Of a stretch of DNA of 64,000 nucleotides, positions 32,301-44,142 are shown one piece after another (within the stretch, counting starts at the first letter, position 1; each line of letters begins with the position of its first letter). The stretch lies in NCBI GenBank assembly GCA_964030785.1, contig OZ034970.1, forward strand, positions 36,521,943-36,585,942, written 5' to 3'. The notes below the pieces were generated by a model. It saw only the letters and a program-made list of their open reading frames with translations. It did no database searches and was not told the DNA's origin. Position numbers and translations under genes: made by a program. The DNA comes from Siderastrea siderea. Its lineage: Eukaryota; Cnidaria; Anthozoa; Scleractinia; Rhizangiidae.

Positions 32301-35300
32301 TTTTTGTTAAAAAAAAAATTGCTGTTTGTATGACTTTAGGACTTAAAGCAAATACCGTATGTAATTGGCACTAAGCCTTTCATTCCCAAGGCCACGATTC
32401 AGAGTGGTTTTGACGTCTACTCTTGCTTGGCTGAAAAACGTCGCCTCTCTTATTAGCCATAGCAAAAAGACTTCTACTTTTTTGCCAATTACAGATCACA
32501 GTAAACGTAAAACCAACGCAAACACCTAACCATACTTTTGGGAAACTCCCCACCTACCCCTCCCCTAACCCAACATTTTGCTTTAAGTGATAACAAGTTA
32601 AAAAATGTTGGGTTGCGGGAGGGTTAGCTGGGGGTTCCCCAGATACGTGGAATGATCTCATGTAGCTATCCTAATGTTGAATCAGTCCTTTACTTTTTCA
32701 TGTATATTTAATATTGACACTTTATCCACTTAGCGATTATTGTATTCAATTTTTGGCCACCAACGCTCGTAGCGTCAAGTTGACTGTGAGCTCTTCCACG
32801 TTGAGACTGAGTATAATAATTGTGTTATTACATGTATAAAGTGGTTTTCAATTGTGTCAAAAGTAGTTTGCGTTTACTTTGGCTTTGCTGTACTTCTCCC
32901 TCAGCCTAGTACTCAGGGGTTGTCCTCCCGCTCACTCAACTCAACTTGGTGCGAAATGTCGTGACGTATGCCATTCGGTGACGTCATGAAGTTTCGCGCC
33001 AAGTCGTGTGGGCGAGAGGAGAACGCCTGGGCACTAGGCTGCTTCTCCCTGTGATCGATTCAAAACTCTCGCGCTACTTTCCCAACCAGTCAGAGGTGAA
33101 ACCAAAGGCAATTGTGGCTTGCTGGCATTTGTTTTCCCGAGCTTGACGCTACTTACCTGTTATGTTTTGAGTTGTTCAATTCGTTATTTGTGCCCGTTGT
33201 GATTGGTTAGAGTAATTACGTTGGCTTTGTTTTAAGACACTCGGTTGAAAACCGCTTTTCAGACAACCCCTTGAATGTCGGAAAATTTATTTACTGAAAA
33301 AGAGAAGCATTTCCTTCGAAAAGATTGCATGTTTCCATCACCAATTGGGAAACGTTTTTATTGATTGGATAAGCAGATAGTGTAGAAGAAGGGAACCGTA
33401 TTCAGGAGCTAAGTGTACAGAACGTTTTTCAATAGAGTGTCATAATACTAAAACCAAAGTTACGGCTCTGACAAAGGACCAATCACAGCAGACGTAAAGA
33501 ACACAACTAACCAATCAGAACTAGCAATACATGTAACAAGCGTCGAGCGCGGGAACAAGTCGCGATTTGTTTGGGTTTTACTTCTGGGCCCGGTTGTTCA
33601 AAGCACGATTAAGCTAGCCCAGGATTAGTGTTAATTTTGAATTCAGTCGTACGGCCAAGCGATGGGATTCTTGCTTTTGCCCTACGTTTTGACTATGGTT
33701 GCTTTCAAACGACCAATAAAAATTAGCTTTTAAAACTTTTCAACAAGAGAAATACAGCTTATTCCAAAGTGGCGGAAAATACATTACTCTTTTGTCTCAT
33801 TGTTAATTGGCCCTTGTTGCCTCGATCCCATCTGCAGAATTCAAAGGAATATTTGGCTTAAAACGAGGCAACAAGGACCAATTAACATGGAGACAAAAGA
33901 ATGATGTATTTTCCGCCAGTTTGGAATAAGGTGTATAGGAACCTTGGTTAAATTTTAGTCCTGGGTTAGCGTTAACCGGCTTTCTAACAACCGGGCCCTG
34001 ATTGGTTGAGGAAGTGACGCGAGTTTTTTTAACCAATCAAGCGTAATAAAGCAAGACCAAAGCAAACATAAATTACTTCCGACACTCGGTTGAAAACTGC
34101 TCTAAATACCAACGGCGATGTCCTCCTTCCTACATTTCAGTTGTATGAAACTGCCAAGAGCTCAAGGCGACCTGATGCGGCTCCTATCAAATTTGTTGAA
34201 TTTAATGGCAACCATGGACACAAGTGGATTTACCAATCAAAGAGGCTTCCTGGTATTTTAAGGTAGGCAATTAAGCTTCCTCGTTATTTGTTTCATCCAA
34301 AGCTTGGACTTTTTAGGGTTCAAAATTGTCGTCAGTTCAACAGGACTTCAGCTCTCCCAAGAAGGTGTCGCTATTGTTTTTCCTCTTTGGATCGCAATAA
34401 TGTGACAATCCTGGTTTTCTCTTTCCGTCGTCGTAAACAAAATACGCAGTTAAGTAACCGACCCATTGACTGTAGTATAACCGGAATCAAAGTAGCTTTT
34501 TCATCCTATGTAAATAAACCGTAGTCAGCAGCAGTATAAGACTACATAAAGAAAAAACTCTGGGTCTCCGACGAGGCTGGCCCCCATTCTTCCGCGCACC
34601 AATCAGATGCAATGACTACTGAGCTGCCGGAAGACTGGTGGCGACCTACAACCCGGACGAAACTATTACCAATAAATCGAACGTGGTAATTTCACATCAC
34701 CGATTCTACGTCTCTCAGCCCTCACCCCCCCCCCCCCCCCCTCTTTATCAATGTTGTTCTTCTCTGAAGAGTTTCGTGCAAGATTCGTGTTAACCTGTAA
34801 ACAACATAAGGGAGAGAGGGGATACAACCGTTCTTACAATAGTGTGCTTTATTTAATTCAGGAGAACCAAGAAATTTGACTGCATTTTTCGTTCGCCTCA
34901 GGTAGTTTTGTCCATGGTCGTTGGTCATATTTGCTGGCTTGATACGCGGCATACGGGTTCCATACTGCTAGGATCAATAGTTTGTATGGCGTCTTGTGTG
35001 GTGACAGAGAGAAATGTTTAGTGTGAGCCAGCCTCTTTGCACTTTTACAATTGCAAAATAATTGTCAATGTCGTGTAATTCTACCCTCTCCCGCCACCTT
35101 GGGAATGTCGCCCCTTCCCTCTCCGTTCTCCTCCACGGAGTAAGGGACGGACCATTATAAAAGTTATGGGGGGGGGGGGGGGATTTTCGAGCTGCATGAA
35201 TTTTTTTTCGTTAACATTTTCCTTGGAGGAATATTTTTTCCGTATGCAAGAAAATTCTTTCTGGGCTGCTCGCTGTGCACGAATTTTTTTCTCTCAATTT

Positions 35301-35479
35301 TCCCTTACATGAATTTTTCTTTGTACTTGGACCCCCCCCTCCCATAACTTTTCTATTGGTCCATCCCTAAATTAAACTCCATTTAGGCAGTGTTATTTCT
35401 AATAGATTTGCTGCTTACTGAGTCTCATGTTCTCAACTCTTTTTTTGTCTTGTCCAGGGAATTCATCAAGACAAAGTAA
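23311..35479 (+). CDS. ABHD12: Alpha/beta hydrolase ABHD12 (lysophosphatidylserine lipase-like), 14 coding exons
   Basis: ABHD12 is a membrane-anchored serine hydrolase that cleaves lysophosphatidylserine in mammals. Coding exons: 23311-23420, 24844-24953, 25755-25857, 26505-26618, 26823-26853, 26981-27026, 27982-28017, 28288-28381, 29860-29897, 31001-31080, 31401-31474, 32058-32136, 34141-34262, 35458-35479. All junctions are GT/AG, phases match and 1059 nt give 352 aa (human ABHD12 about 398, ABHD12B about 362). A basic cytosolic N-terminus is followed by a single membrane helix (about residues 38-59, LVKIVLGTVTVLYVVFVIIM). Then come LYLHGNAYTRGTSHR (oxyanion region), GYHVITMDYRGFGDSEG, the nucleophile elbow GHSLGSG (Ser211), ILEAPFNN, ILHDRDDE (catalytic Asp294 or 295) and GHKWIYQ (His332), ending LREFIKTK. 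It is divergent to GINS1. ABHD12 versus ABHD12B cannot be separated by eye. A candidate AATAAA lies at 36088. Confidence 0.95.
23791..23830. repeat. (GT)n and poly-G microsatellite in ABHD12 intron 1
   Basis: About 13 GT units run directly into a stretch of G. It lies in intron 1, and the frames across it are artefacts. Confidence 0.9.
25139..25285. mobile_element. 147-bp MITE in ABHD12 intron 2
   Basis: GATTTCCACTGTTGCGTAAA at the left is exactly inverted at the right end. The interior is AT-rich with GTTTACG-like words. No target duplication was resolved. Confidence 0.75.
30366..30467. mobile_element. Short foldback in ABHD12 intron 9
   Basis: Imperfect 37-bp arms (GAGTACGATTGCGAGATTGA and its near-inverse, ending GTTCTCGTACTC) lie around a ~28-bp loop. 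Non-coding. Confidence 0.6.
32541..32638. mobile_element. 98-bp foldback in ABHD12 intron 12
   Basis: GGAAACTCCCCACCTACCCC...CCCAACATTTT pairs with AAAATGTTGGGTT...GGGGGTTCCCC. The arms are about 38 bp and the loop is short. No coding content. Confidence 0.65.
32902..33041. mobile_element. 140-bp MITE with 9-bp target duplication, ABHD12 intron 12
   Basis: The ends CAGCCTAGTACTCAGG and CCTGGGCACTAGGCTG are inverted. CTTCTCCCT is repeated at 32893-32901 and 33042-33050. Inside, CTCCCGCTCACTC and GTGGGCGAGAGGAG continue the foldback. The 9-bp duplication suggests Mutator-like mobilisation. Confidence 0.8.
33586..33998. mobile_element. GGGCCCGGTTGTT-ended element in ABHD12 intron 12
   Basis: GGGCCCGGTTGTT at the left is inverted as AACAACCGGGCCC at the right, with further weak pairing (AGCCCAGGATTAG / CTAACCCAGGACTAA). 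A strong inner inverted pair (33759 onward, GGCGGAAAATACATTA, and its partner ending near 33930) suggests either a long-armed foldback or a second nested element. Confidence 0.65.
34722..34742. repeat. Poly-C tract in ABHD12 intron 13
   Basis: About 17 consecutive C follow CTCA. Simple sequence only. Confidence 0.8.
35144..35367. mobile_element. MITE, GGGACGGACC-type ends, TAA duplication
   Basis: GGGACGGACCATTATAAAAG at the left and CTTTTCTATTGGTCCATCCC at the right are inverted. TAA lies directly outside both ends, as expected of PIF/Harbinger-type MITEs (TWA duplication). It lies in the last ABHD12 intron. A poly-G run follows the left end. A diverged copy is at 2865-3079. Confidence 0.8.
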
Positions 35480-36087
35480 TTCGTGTACAAGTCGGTAATT
35501 ATCTTCGACGACAGGGGTGATCGTACATACACCAACTGCAATTCAGAAAGGAACCATACCAATGAGCACCAACTATACCGCCGAATATAACTGAGTTTTT
35601 TCTGAATGTTGTTACATTTGTCATACGTAAACTTTGGTGAAATTGCATGCGTTGTATTGAGTTAGTATTTAAAGACACATCCATTTCAAATAGTATTCTG
35701 TTCAATCGCACAGCATTGGTGCTCTGGTTGAAGTTCTGGAGGGCGAGTACAATTTGTCCCCCTCCCCCCCCCCCAAATAGGATTAACAGAAGACTAAAGT
35801 ACATGCAAGCTGTTGCTCCGCTTTCCCGATTTTACTTTAATTTTACTTTATCATGTTATTTTTGTACAGTTCAATATCAACACACCTTTCATTTCCAGAG
35901 ACGCATCATTTCCTACAGCACAATAGCACCTTTGTTTTTACACTAGCCATTGTACCCGTTTTCTATACTCCTTTGTTCTGTAACGCCAACTCTGTTCTAC
36001 ACTGGACATATATGAACTTATATGCGCGTATTTGCTTGCCTCCGAAAACGTTTCGTGCAATTACCTGTACTAATTCTAGCTTAAGAA

Positions 36088-36093
36088 AATAAA
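36088..36093 (+). terminator. Candidate ABHD12 polyadenylation signal
   Basis: AATAAA about 610 bp after the ABHD12 stop. It is the first convincing signal downstream on the plus strand, but the cleavage site cannot be seen. Confidence 0.4.
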
Positions 36094-36666
36094 TACTCAG
36101 ATTACGTGTAAGGCAATTTAAGATAAATTATAATAATTAAAATGGAATAAGTCATTTGAGGTCTCTAATTGGGTACTCGCTTAGTATACTGCTAAGAGGA
36201 TCACGACTCTGCTCTGGGCAGTTGTCTTGTTTATTGGCTCAGCTTTCTTCAACTTACTACCGGCTACATTGTGCAGCTACCTTTATGGTGCGCTGTAAAC
36301 ATGCTTGCTTCTTTGGACAAGAGGACGAGGTGGTGCCTTTACAAAATAAGAAGTGTAAAAGCATGACAGTGGGGTCCAGCAAACTAACTGGGGGAGGAAT
36401 GTAGGATACGTTTGGTCAATCAAGTTTACGAACAGTTCAGTGTCTGTTCAGAAATGTCCTCGAACTCAGTCTTGAAGGAGTTAACGCTCACAGGAAATCT
36501 CAAACCTGTCCAAAGCTATGTAGACAAACAGGAAACTTCTAAAACGGACGACACAAGCAACACTACCTAAAATAATTCCAAGCCTTCAACAAACAACTAA
36601 ACCAATGCACCAAAATGAGCTACACAAAGAAAAATTTAGATCTCAAGAAGCAATTGTCGAAGAGAA

Positions 36667-37553
36667 TTGGTCCCGTCTTTCGACCGGAAAATGATTGCGT
36701 CTATTTTGTTCAACGCGGTGGTCATAGTCGTGGCCGTCATCGGAAATTTCCTGATCAGGTTTGTCGCTGCCCTGAACAGACTTTTCCGTAACATGAGAAG
36801 TTTTCTCCTGGCAAGCTTAGCGCTGTCACATTTCTTCTCGGAAACTGTCTTGTAGGTTATCTCCCCGACCTACAAAGAACTGATCTTTGGTGAGAAATTA
36901 TTTATCGCCCGAGTTCTGTACTTCGACTCAATTCTTCATCTCTGTGCCATGTCACACAAGCGATATTGTGAAGTATCACAGAAATAAACTGCTAACAGCA
37001 AGATGAGGCAAACGTTAAAGCTTGCAATCTTCACCAAGAAGGACGAAACAGGTCAAGCGATTTTTGAAAGAGATGCTGGCGACGAGCCACATGAGCTTTG
37101 GAAGAAGACACTACAAACGGCTGAGGAAATCAGTCCTGAGGACAAACGTTCACCATCTGGTGTTACACGTTCTCAAGACAAATATCCTCGGCATTCAAAC
37201 GCCATTTTACTACAACATCGACCCAATTGTTGGAACAAGGAAGGAAGCAGCCAGGGACAGCTGAGGAACAAATCTACGCTCTCGTTCAATCTCGGCCTAA
37301 CCAGTAAGGCCTAAGTGATCGGCAATCAAATACGGACAACGTTGCCCAGCTAGGGTTGGTGAAAATTCTGAAAGAGTGCAAGGCTACTAAAGATGACAAA
37401 GTCATAATGAGTGCTTTTATGGTGTGCTATCTTCCAGGGTGGAACCATGCGATCTACCTTGCAACAACGGGTAAACATGAATATAGCAGAGTAGTATCAC
37501 TCTGTGCCAACAGTGCGTACTTCACAACTACGATATGTAATACTATTATTTAG
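36667..37553 (+). pseudogene. Rhodopsin-family GPCR pseudogene
   Basis: Pieces of a class A receptor lie in order but in shifted frames. TM1-TM2 is at 36667-36855 (VVAVIGNFL, then NMRSFLLASLALSHFF). A TM3-end-like piece near 36925-36965 reads DSILHLCAMSHKRY, where family members have S-x-D-R-Y. A TM6-like piece at 37356-37553 reads MSAFMVCYLPGW. The conserved TM2 aspartate is replaced by His, DRY is changed to KRY, and several stops and frame changes interrupt it. No introns are seen, so this is a decayed intronless receptor gene, common in cnidarians. The ligand is unknown. Confidence 0.65.
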
Positions 37554-37691
37554 GCTGGATTGGTTTGCAGCATACGTGTACGTCGCTTTGGCACGTGCGA
37601 ATTTTCTATTGTTTCTATTGTGGCAAAAAAAACAAAAATTCCCATGCGCTAAAGCGACAGCTATACGCGTATGCTGCAAATGAATCCACCC
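37553..37691. mobile_element. 139-bp MITE, TTTGCAGCATACG ends
   Basis: GGCTGGATTGGTTTGCAGCA is imperfectly inverted at the right end (TGCTGCAAATGAATCCACCC). TA lies outside both ends. A partial relative with the same right end, GCTGCAAATGAATCCACCC, is at 38099-38163. Confidence 0.65.
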
Positions 37692-39217
37692 TAAATACGT
37701 TTGCTACCCTATCATGAATTATTTCCTTTTAGAAAAATAGGAAGAAAGTACATCGTCATCTGCACTTTGTACCATTATTCCATCTTCCCGCCTGCTTGTG
37801 CCTGGCCGGCATATTCTAATGGCTACTTCCACCACAACTAACTAAGTAGCCCAATTTCGTTCGAGGCATAGGGGAATAAACCCATAAAAATCGTTATATT
37901 ATTCCCCTAAGCCTCGTAGTGGTCTATTGTTTTAAAACTGGGCTCACGTTCCACAGTATTTAAAGCCGAGTAAGTCACCCAAGAAATGTAAGTTTTGAAG
38001 CTTTCCTTCCTTTTTGCCTTGACGTTGGACGTAATTATCAAGCTAAAAAAATTAGGCGTTTTGCACGGGTAGTTTTCTGGGGGTTATCGACAAGTTTATT
38101 TGCAACAGGGTACGCGTTAAGAATGCGAGGAGTATACTCGTACGCTGCAAATGAATCCACCCATAATTTTTTGCGATTTTTTGGTAATTGGGACCAAAAC
38201 AATTAGAGTACTCGACCGCGTTTCGTCTCAATGAGCCATAGTCAAATATGACAGTTAAAGCCTAGATCTTTCTATTTTTTTTCTTTCAGTTCCTTCCGAA
38301 TAACATTTTCAGGCGGAAAATCTTAGTTCTTACTCATTTTATCGCCTGGCTAGAGTAGTACTCTTCTATTTAAAAAAATTAAATAAAGGCGGTTGATTGA
38401 AGTTTATTGATTTTATTCTAAAATCATAGTTGGAAAATGTTTTACGGCCCAGTGCAAACGTCCAACTTTTGCAAATGTTTCAACGTCTACACTGTAGGCC
38501 AAAACCGCTTACATCGGGTTACTTTTTTTCATTAATTGGCAGAATAAGTAATATGTATTGGTTGCGGCTGATCCGAGAGTAACTTGAGAAGGATCACCTA
38601 TGGAATAGGCCATGTATAGGGGATGGACTCTTATCTATATCCTCTCTTGGCCAAACTGATGAGAGCGTTAGGGTACACAAACGTCTGGGATACTACTGTG
38701 CATGCTCGCTAAGATGACTGGAGCAACGAAGGACGACCTCCCCAGCCGGCTTATGAAACACCGTGACTGGTAGACATGTTCGTCTCAAGTCTCTTTCCGG
38801 AATGAGACGACGGACAACAACAACATGAACACCAGGCGGAGGGTAAATTGACAGCAGGGTCGGGGTAACTGGTCAGGTTTTCTTTTCCCTGGGGTAAGTG
38901 TGTCTTCGCCGTAAGTTAGTATGCCCACGCCCTAAAATCAGTGCACGCTGATTCTGAGGTATTTTGTCATTTCCACGATGGCGTACTTTCACGACAACGC
39001 ACCATACGAATTGTAATTTAGAACTTAACGGCATTACAAATTTAAAGACAAAAGGGAAAATGAAATGGATTCTGGTACTTGTAGCAATCTGACACCTATT
39101 GTGCACAATATGCGTCGGAACTGAAGTCAGTTTGCCCTGGCTGTTATTTTTTATACTCCTTTTAGTTAACCCATATTTTTTTTTTTAGTTCCCAATGAAA
39201 GTGGTTAATATAAGACT
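37692..39217. other. Intergenic, partial MITE only
   Basis: Apart from the partial MITE at 38099-38163 and a short inverted pair around 37855-37920 (GGCATAGGGGAATAA and its inverse), I see no gene or exon. Confidence 0.4.
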
Positions 39218-40615
39218 TAACCTGCGATCAGGCCGAATTTTAGCATCGCTCTCATATTCTCTTACGTTGGTCGCTTGCTAAAATAGGGCCTGATACAATC
39301 TCTCACAGGACCTCGTGTCGGCGGCAAAATTTTGGCCGCGGGAATCTCGCAATCTCATTGGTCCTTTAACGATAGAGCTGTCAACGGAAATAAATTGTTG
39401 CGAGACTTCGCTCACTTGTTTCGATGCGACCGCCATCGCCAAGGAACAAGGCTGCCGACGTAAATGTGTCGCTCTGAGATATTCTTGTCGTTTTAGGAGA
39501 ATTGTCATCATTTCTTTCTCTCCTGAGAATGGCGTTCGGTTTGACGCAAGCCGTCTCTCACTTGGAGCAGAGAAGTACAGCAACAGTGAAGTATGTATCC
39601 CGTTTTATCGCGTCGTGTCTCGAAGTTTTCATTTGAAGGCTTTCAGCAAGTATTGAAAAGATAAACAGAGTAGTGGTTGTTCCGCTTTTTACGAAACAAA
39701 ACGAACAGCAGAGGGACTAGTATCTTTCGCCAAGAAAGATCAACAAGTCAACCGATAATTCCGTTAAACATAACGGTAAACTGATGTTTAGCGAGAGCCG
39801 CATTCAGCGAGATGCTGTATTTGTTTTTTTACTGAAGTAATAAAGATTTCCAGTTTATTCATTCAGTGTTACTAATGTCGTTTTATTGATCTCTGACGTT
39901 GATATCAAAGGATCTGACTAGTTTTATGACAAATGTTCTTTGTTTTAAAATTCGCGGCTCTTTAGCGATATAATTCGCTGCTAATCTCAAATATCTATCA
40001 CTTTGTATCGAAGCAACCGAATACCCTTCTGGAACTAAATTAAATTACAAAATACTCGTTTGTTTATAAACAGTTTTATTGATATCTTTATTCCAAAGAA
40101 TGAAACTGAAGGTATTTCTCTTAATTTCCCGAGTTTTTTTACGCAGAAAACCGGTGACAAACGCGTAGAGAATATACCACCTGAAATGAAAGGATTCAAG
40201 CATGAGCATATTTGGTACATGTCCTGAGGTCGATACATGACAACCTCGTCGTGTTCTGAATTTTCATTCAGTTTCAGCTCAGACAGAGCAACCAAGTACA
40301 ATAACGGAACCTTCAAGTTAGCAATCCCGTAAATTTGAGTGCTTGTGCCTAGAAGATATATCGTAGCCTGTGATTTTAATATTTTGCCAACATTTGCGTG
40401 ACGTTTTGCGAATTTGCCGTTGTGGGAAATTTGCATACTAAGGATCGTGCAAGCAGAAGAAATTTTGATTGGCTGTTTCGTTGAATGTCAATCAATCAAA
40501 AAAGTGGGCGGTAGACGTTCCGTAGAAGAATTGTATTAGGCTCTATTTTTCGTTTCGCCCGTCCCGCCTGAATGTTTCACCGAGCGAAACGAAAATAGAG
40601 CCTGATCGCAGGTTA
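39218..40615. mobile_element. 1.4-kb inverted-repeat element abutting the duplicated unit
   Basis: TAACCTGCGATCAGGC at the left is exactly inverted at the right end, GCCTGATCGCAGGTTA. Close to the right end is a second hairpin, TATTTTTCGTTTCGCCC with GAGCGAAACGAAAATA. Frames of 101-133 codons inside have no family resemblance and no transposase was recognised. No target duplication is clear. Its right end coincides with the left edge of duplicated unit copy 1. Confidence 0.6.
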
Positions 40616-41217
40616 TGATTTAGATGGTATAGAGTCTTCCATCGTGGATATTTTTAACAAGAACCTGATTCTTATTGCAAATGATAAATAATCAGTGTGA
40701 GTAAATTCGACTGTAACACGCGCAACAGAAATTGACTAGTTAAAATTACTAAATTATGACGTCACTAGACATCACTATAACGACTGGAAGTGTTTTTCAG
40801 TTTACTCGCTTTGCGCGGAACTGCGATTGTTTGCTGAGGAAATTTCGAAACGTGTTAGTTGAAAAAGAATTCAATCCCCCAAGATTTGGACTTTCTTTTT
40901 AAGGCTTTGTGCAAAAAGGTAAGATCGTTTGCGTATATCTAACGGTTTCATTTTGAGATGGTAGACATTGGAGGAGGCAAATACCTAGTACAGTCTTTTT
41001 GAGAAATTGACGAGTGTGCTCTGCTCACAACATCAATTGATGAATGCATATTGTCAACAGCACTGCACCCTCACACCACTCTAAATGTAAGACCATGATG
41101 ATATTTCAGTCAAGTCAGCTACTTTTGCCACTTGGACGTTTCCGCGTTGATGATCGTGATTCAAATATTTATTTTCAGTTTGTTCTCATAAAACTCAGTC
41201 TTGTTACAGTTTTAGCT

Positions 41218-41920
41218 TAACTGCAGAATACCCCGCCACTTGGAAGAGGTTTTCTTAAACTAGTGGCTACGCGGCTACGCTGTCAACTGACTTTTAAAGG
41301 GTAAGGCGTCATAAGCTGTTCCCTAAACTAGTGGCTAGGCAGATTCTCGGATACTCGGATACGCGGTGAACAGTATTCATAAAACTAGTAGCTACGCGCG
41401 GTGAATTGACCGTTAAAGCGTAAGGGGACATTCCTTCGGTATTCCTTTGGAGTGTCAATTGCACGATTTATCCCGTTGCACTAAGGTGATAGTCATTTTA
41501 TCAATCTCGGCTAAGCTAATGACACATTGGTTGGCCTAAATGACACTCCGGTTAACCTGATACTGCGATTTAGCTTAGGTAGCTTGCAATTAGCCTTTAT
41601 ATTTAGGGTTAGGGTTACCATTAGCTATACGTGATAGTTTCGTATACAAGTATCCTCGTATCCACTTACAGATACTCTACACACCTTTCTCACTACGTAT
41701 CTACGTATCTGCCTATCCACTCAGAGATGCACTTAGAAAATAACATGATTTCCTCATTGCGTATCCGCAGCACGACTTCTTCACTGCGTATCTGCGTATT
41801 CGGGTAATCAGTTCAGGAATATGCTTAGAAACAAAAACACGACTTCTTCATTGAATATTCGCGTATCCGCGTATCCAGTTCAGAGTTACACTTAGAAAGT
41901 GGCAGGGTATTCTGCAGTTA
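41218..41920. mobile_element. TAACTGCAGAATACCC-ended element upstream of the copy 1 gene
   Basis: TAACTGCAGAATACCCCGCC is inverted at the right end (GGCAGGGTATTCTGCAGTTA). The interior holds degenerate direct repeats: ACTAGTGGCTACGCG about three times on the left half, and CACTGCGTATCCGCGTATCC-like units of 60-70 bp on the right half. It ends 120 bp before the start codon at 42041, so it probably forms part of that gene's promoter region. Confidence 0.7.
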
Positions 41921-42040
41921 CTCCCAAATTTTATTAACTTATACGGACAGGAGTGAGCGGGGAGAATTATGTTTGGATAAGCATGACGATATTTTTTTCG
42001 AGATGTCTGAGTAGATTTCTGGATTATATCTTAGGGAGTC

Positions 42041-43753
42041 ATGGAGTTACAAGAGTACAATCGCGAACACTTGCTATATATTATTCAGGAGCAGAACAAA
42101 CAAATTCACACCCTAACAGCTGAGCGAGCTTGGCTGATTGAAGACAATAATTTACAAAGGGATCTCGTGGCTAAGTGCCAACAAAAAATCGCTGAATGGC
42201 AAAGTTATGCACAGTATCGGAAAACTCAAGCTGAAACGCTGGCTCAACAAGTAGAGAAGGAAAAGGAAAAATCGGCAGCAACTCTAAACAGCGCAGTGGA
42301 GGAACTTGGGGCGCTTAAAACGGAACACCTTGCACTGCTGGGTAAATACGAAACCATGAAACAACAACTTAACTATGGAATCCACCTCGGGAGGGCGATG
42401 TACGAAGAGTACTTGATGTATAAAACATCCTATATTGCACTACTGCAACAATTTAGAACAACGACAGAAGACGACATTGAAGATAGCAAGATCAAACTAC
42501 AAGAGCAAGAAATCCCAGAGCCAACCATGAAGAACAACGCGTATGCCGTAGTGCAGTATAACAAGAGGAAAACCGCACCTCCCGAGGCCTGGTCAGACTT
42601 CATCATTAACATCAAGATGCCCAGCAGTGCAAAGATCAGATTCATCGTGAATATTGGTAACGAGCCACCAAGACTCCACTGCGCGTGCCTGCGGAACTCG
42701 CACCTACATAACCCGAAAAAAGGCAAAATGCTGGCACTGCGATATAAGGCCGTGGTTAGCAACCAAGACAAAGTAGTCCAGAAACGTGGCTTGTATGAAC
42801 AGAACATTTGCGCCCTTCTGAGGAGTCCAGTGAAAGCTTCACATACAGAATGCATGCACCTACGGAACCTGACGAAAATGCTGGCTCTGCCTGATAAGGC
42901 TGTGGTCAGCAACCAAGACAAAGTCGTCGAGAGACGTAGCTTTTATGAACAGGACTATTGCGTCGATCTGAGGAGTCCAGTGAAAGCTTCAGATACAGAA
43001 TGCCAAAATGATCGAGGCACAAAGTCAAGCTCTGCAGGTGAACACCAAAAAGTTGGCAGACCATCCAGCAAGGTAAAAAGAGAGAGCTCCGAGATTTTAC
43101 ACAGCAAGGAAACTATCACTAAAAAAGAAAGCACAGAGTGTATTCCACTTTCTAAGCTTCCTGAAATCAAAGTTTCATTTTGATGGAGGAACTGAAGTTC
43201 TCTTAGAATTCTTAATAGCAAATCTCATTTACAAATGTGACATCACGGTTTCCTCCATTTGCTACTACTGGGATGCAACTTTAAGTTTGGCATTATTCAG
43301 GTTTTTCTTGTGGATTATCAATGATGCTGTACTGAGCTTGCTGTAGCCACATTTGGATCGTGTTTTTACGTCGTGATTAGCTGAAATACACTTAATGTTG
43401 GTAAATTTCTTCTAATTTGAACTTATTTTAGAGAAGAGATTAGTTATTACTTGTAAACAAAAGTTAAATCGTGTTTTGTTTATCCTTCTCTCTCAAAGTA
43501 GCAACGTTGAAATTGGTATGCAGAAATATTTGCGACTCTTCTTTATTTGATGTCTAAAACATAAACACCCCCCTCCTTCTTCTCGTTGTGAAAATTATTA
43601 TGGTTTAGCGAAATGAATGCAGAGTGAATATTAAGATGATACTCCTAATTTGTCTTTTTTCTCTCTATCTTTCTACAGAAAAGTCGACTCAGACGTGTCG
43701 TTTCCTGGCTGGGGAGGCGGTTTTGCTTCAAGAGCAAATCCGCTGACGATTGA
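42041..43753 (+). CDS. Unrecognised coiled-coil protein with internal repeat, copy 1
   Basis: I do not recognise this family. Exon 1 is 42041-43072 (344 codons, donor AAG|GTAAAA) and exon 2 is 43679-43753 (acceptor TTTCTACAG, 24 codons plus stop), giving 368 aa. The splice is inferred: reading through exon 1 gives different C-termini in the two copies, whereas splicing gives nearly the same basic tail in both (KSRLRRVVSWLGRRFCFKSK). Residues about 5-150 are rich in Gln, Glu and Lys with heptad-like spacing, consistent with a coiled coil. Residues about 214-319 hold two copies of a ~50-aa repeat with KMLAL, AVVSNQDKVV, YEQ and LRSPVKAS in common and paired cysteines. No transmembrane segment or signal peptide. 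A nuclear or cytosolic scaffold role is possible but not shown. Confidence 0.6.
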
Positions 43754-44142
43754 CACCGCCTCCCCCAGGTCACACACACATACCCACACACAACAGACAC
43801 TCACAATAAAATAATTAAATATAGTTACATACACATTCTGTAGTTCTTTGAATTCGTTATATAAAAAAAGAAACACACACAAAAAGATAAAAGAAAATCA
43901 AACAAAACACAACGAAACCAAAAAAAAAAAAATACAAAAACAAAAAAGCCAAGGAAACAAACAAAGAAAAGAAAAGACAAATAAGGAAAAATTGAAAAAC
44001 TTGTTTCATCTGCGAATTTGTAATGAAAGGCATGCTGAGAAACTGGACTGGACTACGGGAAATGGATGGTGTAACGCTGATGATAAGGTAAGGTAACTCG
44101 TATTGTAATTCTATAATGTGTCACAGTCAGTTCAGTTACGAC

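Noticed and set aside
39278..40436. Frames of 101, 113 and 133 codons as transposase remains
   Set aside because: They overlap on both strands inside a 1.4-kb inverted-repeat element and contain no recognisable catalytic motif.
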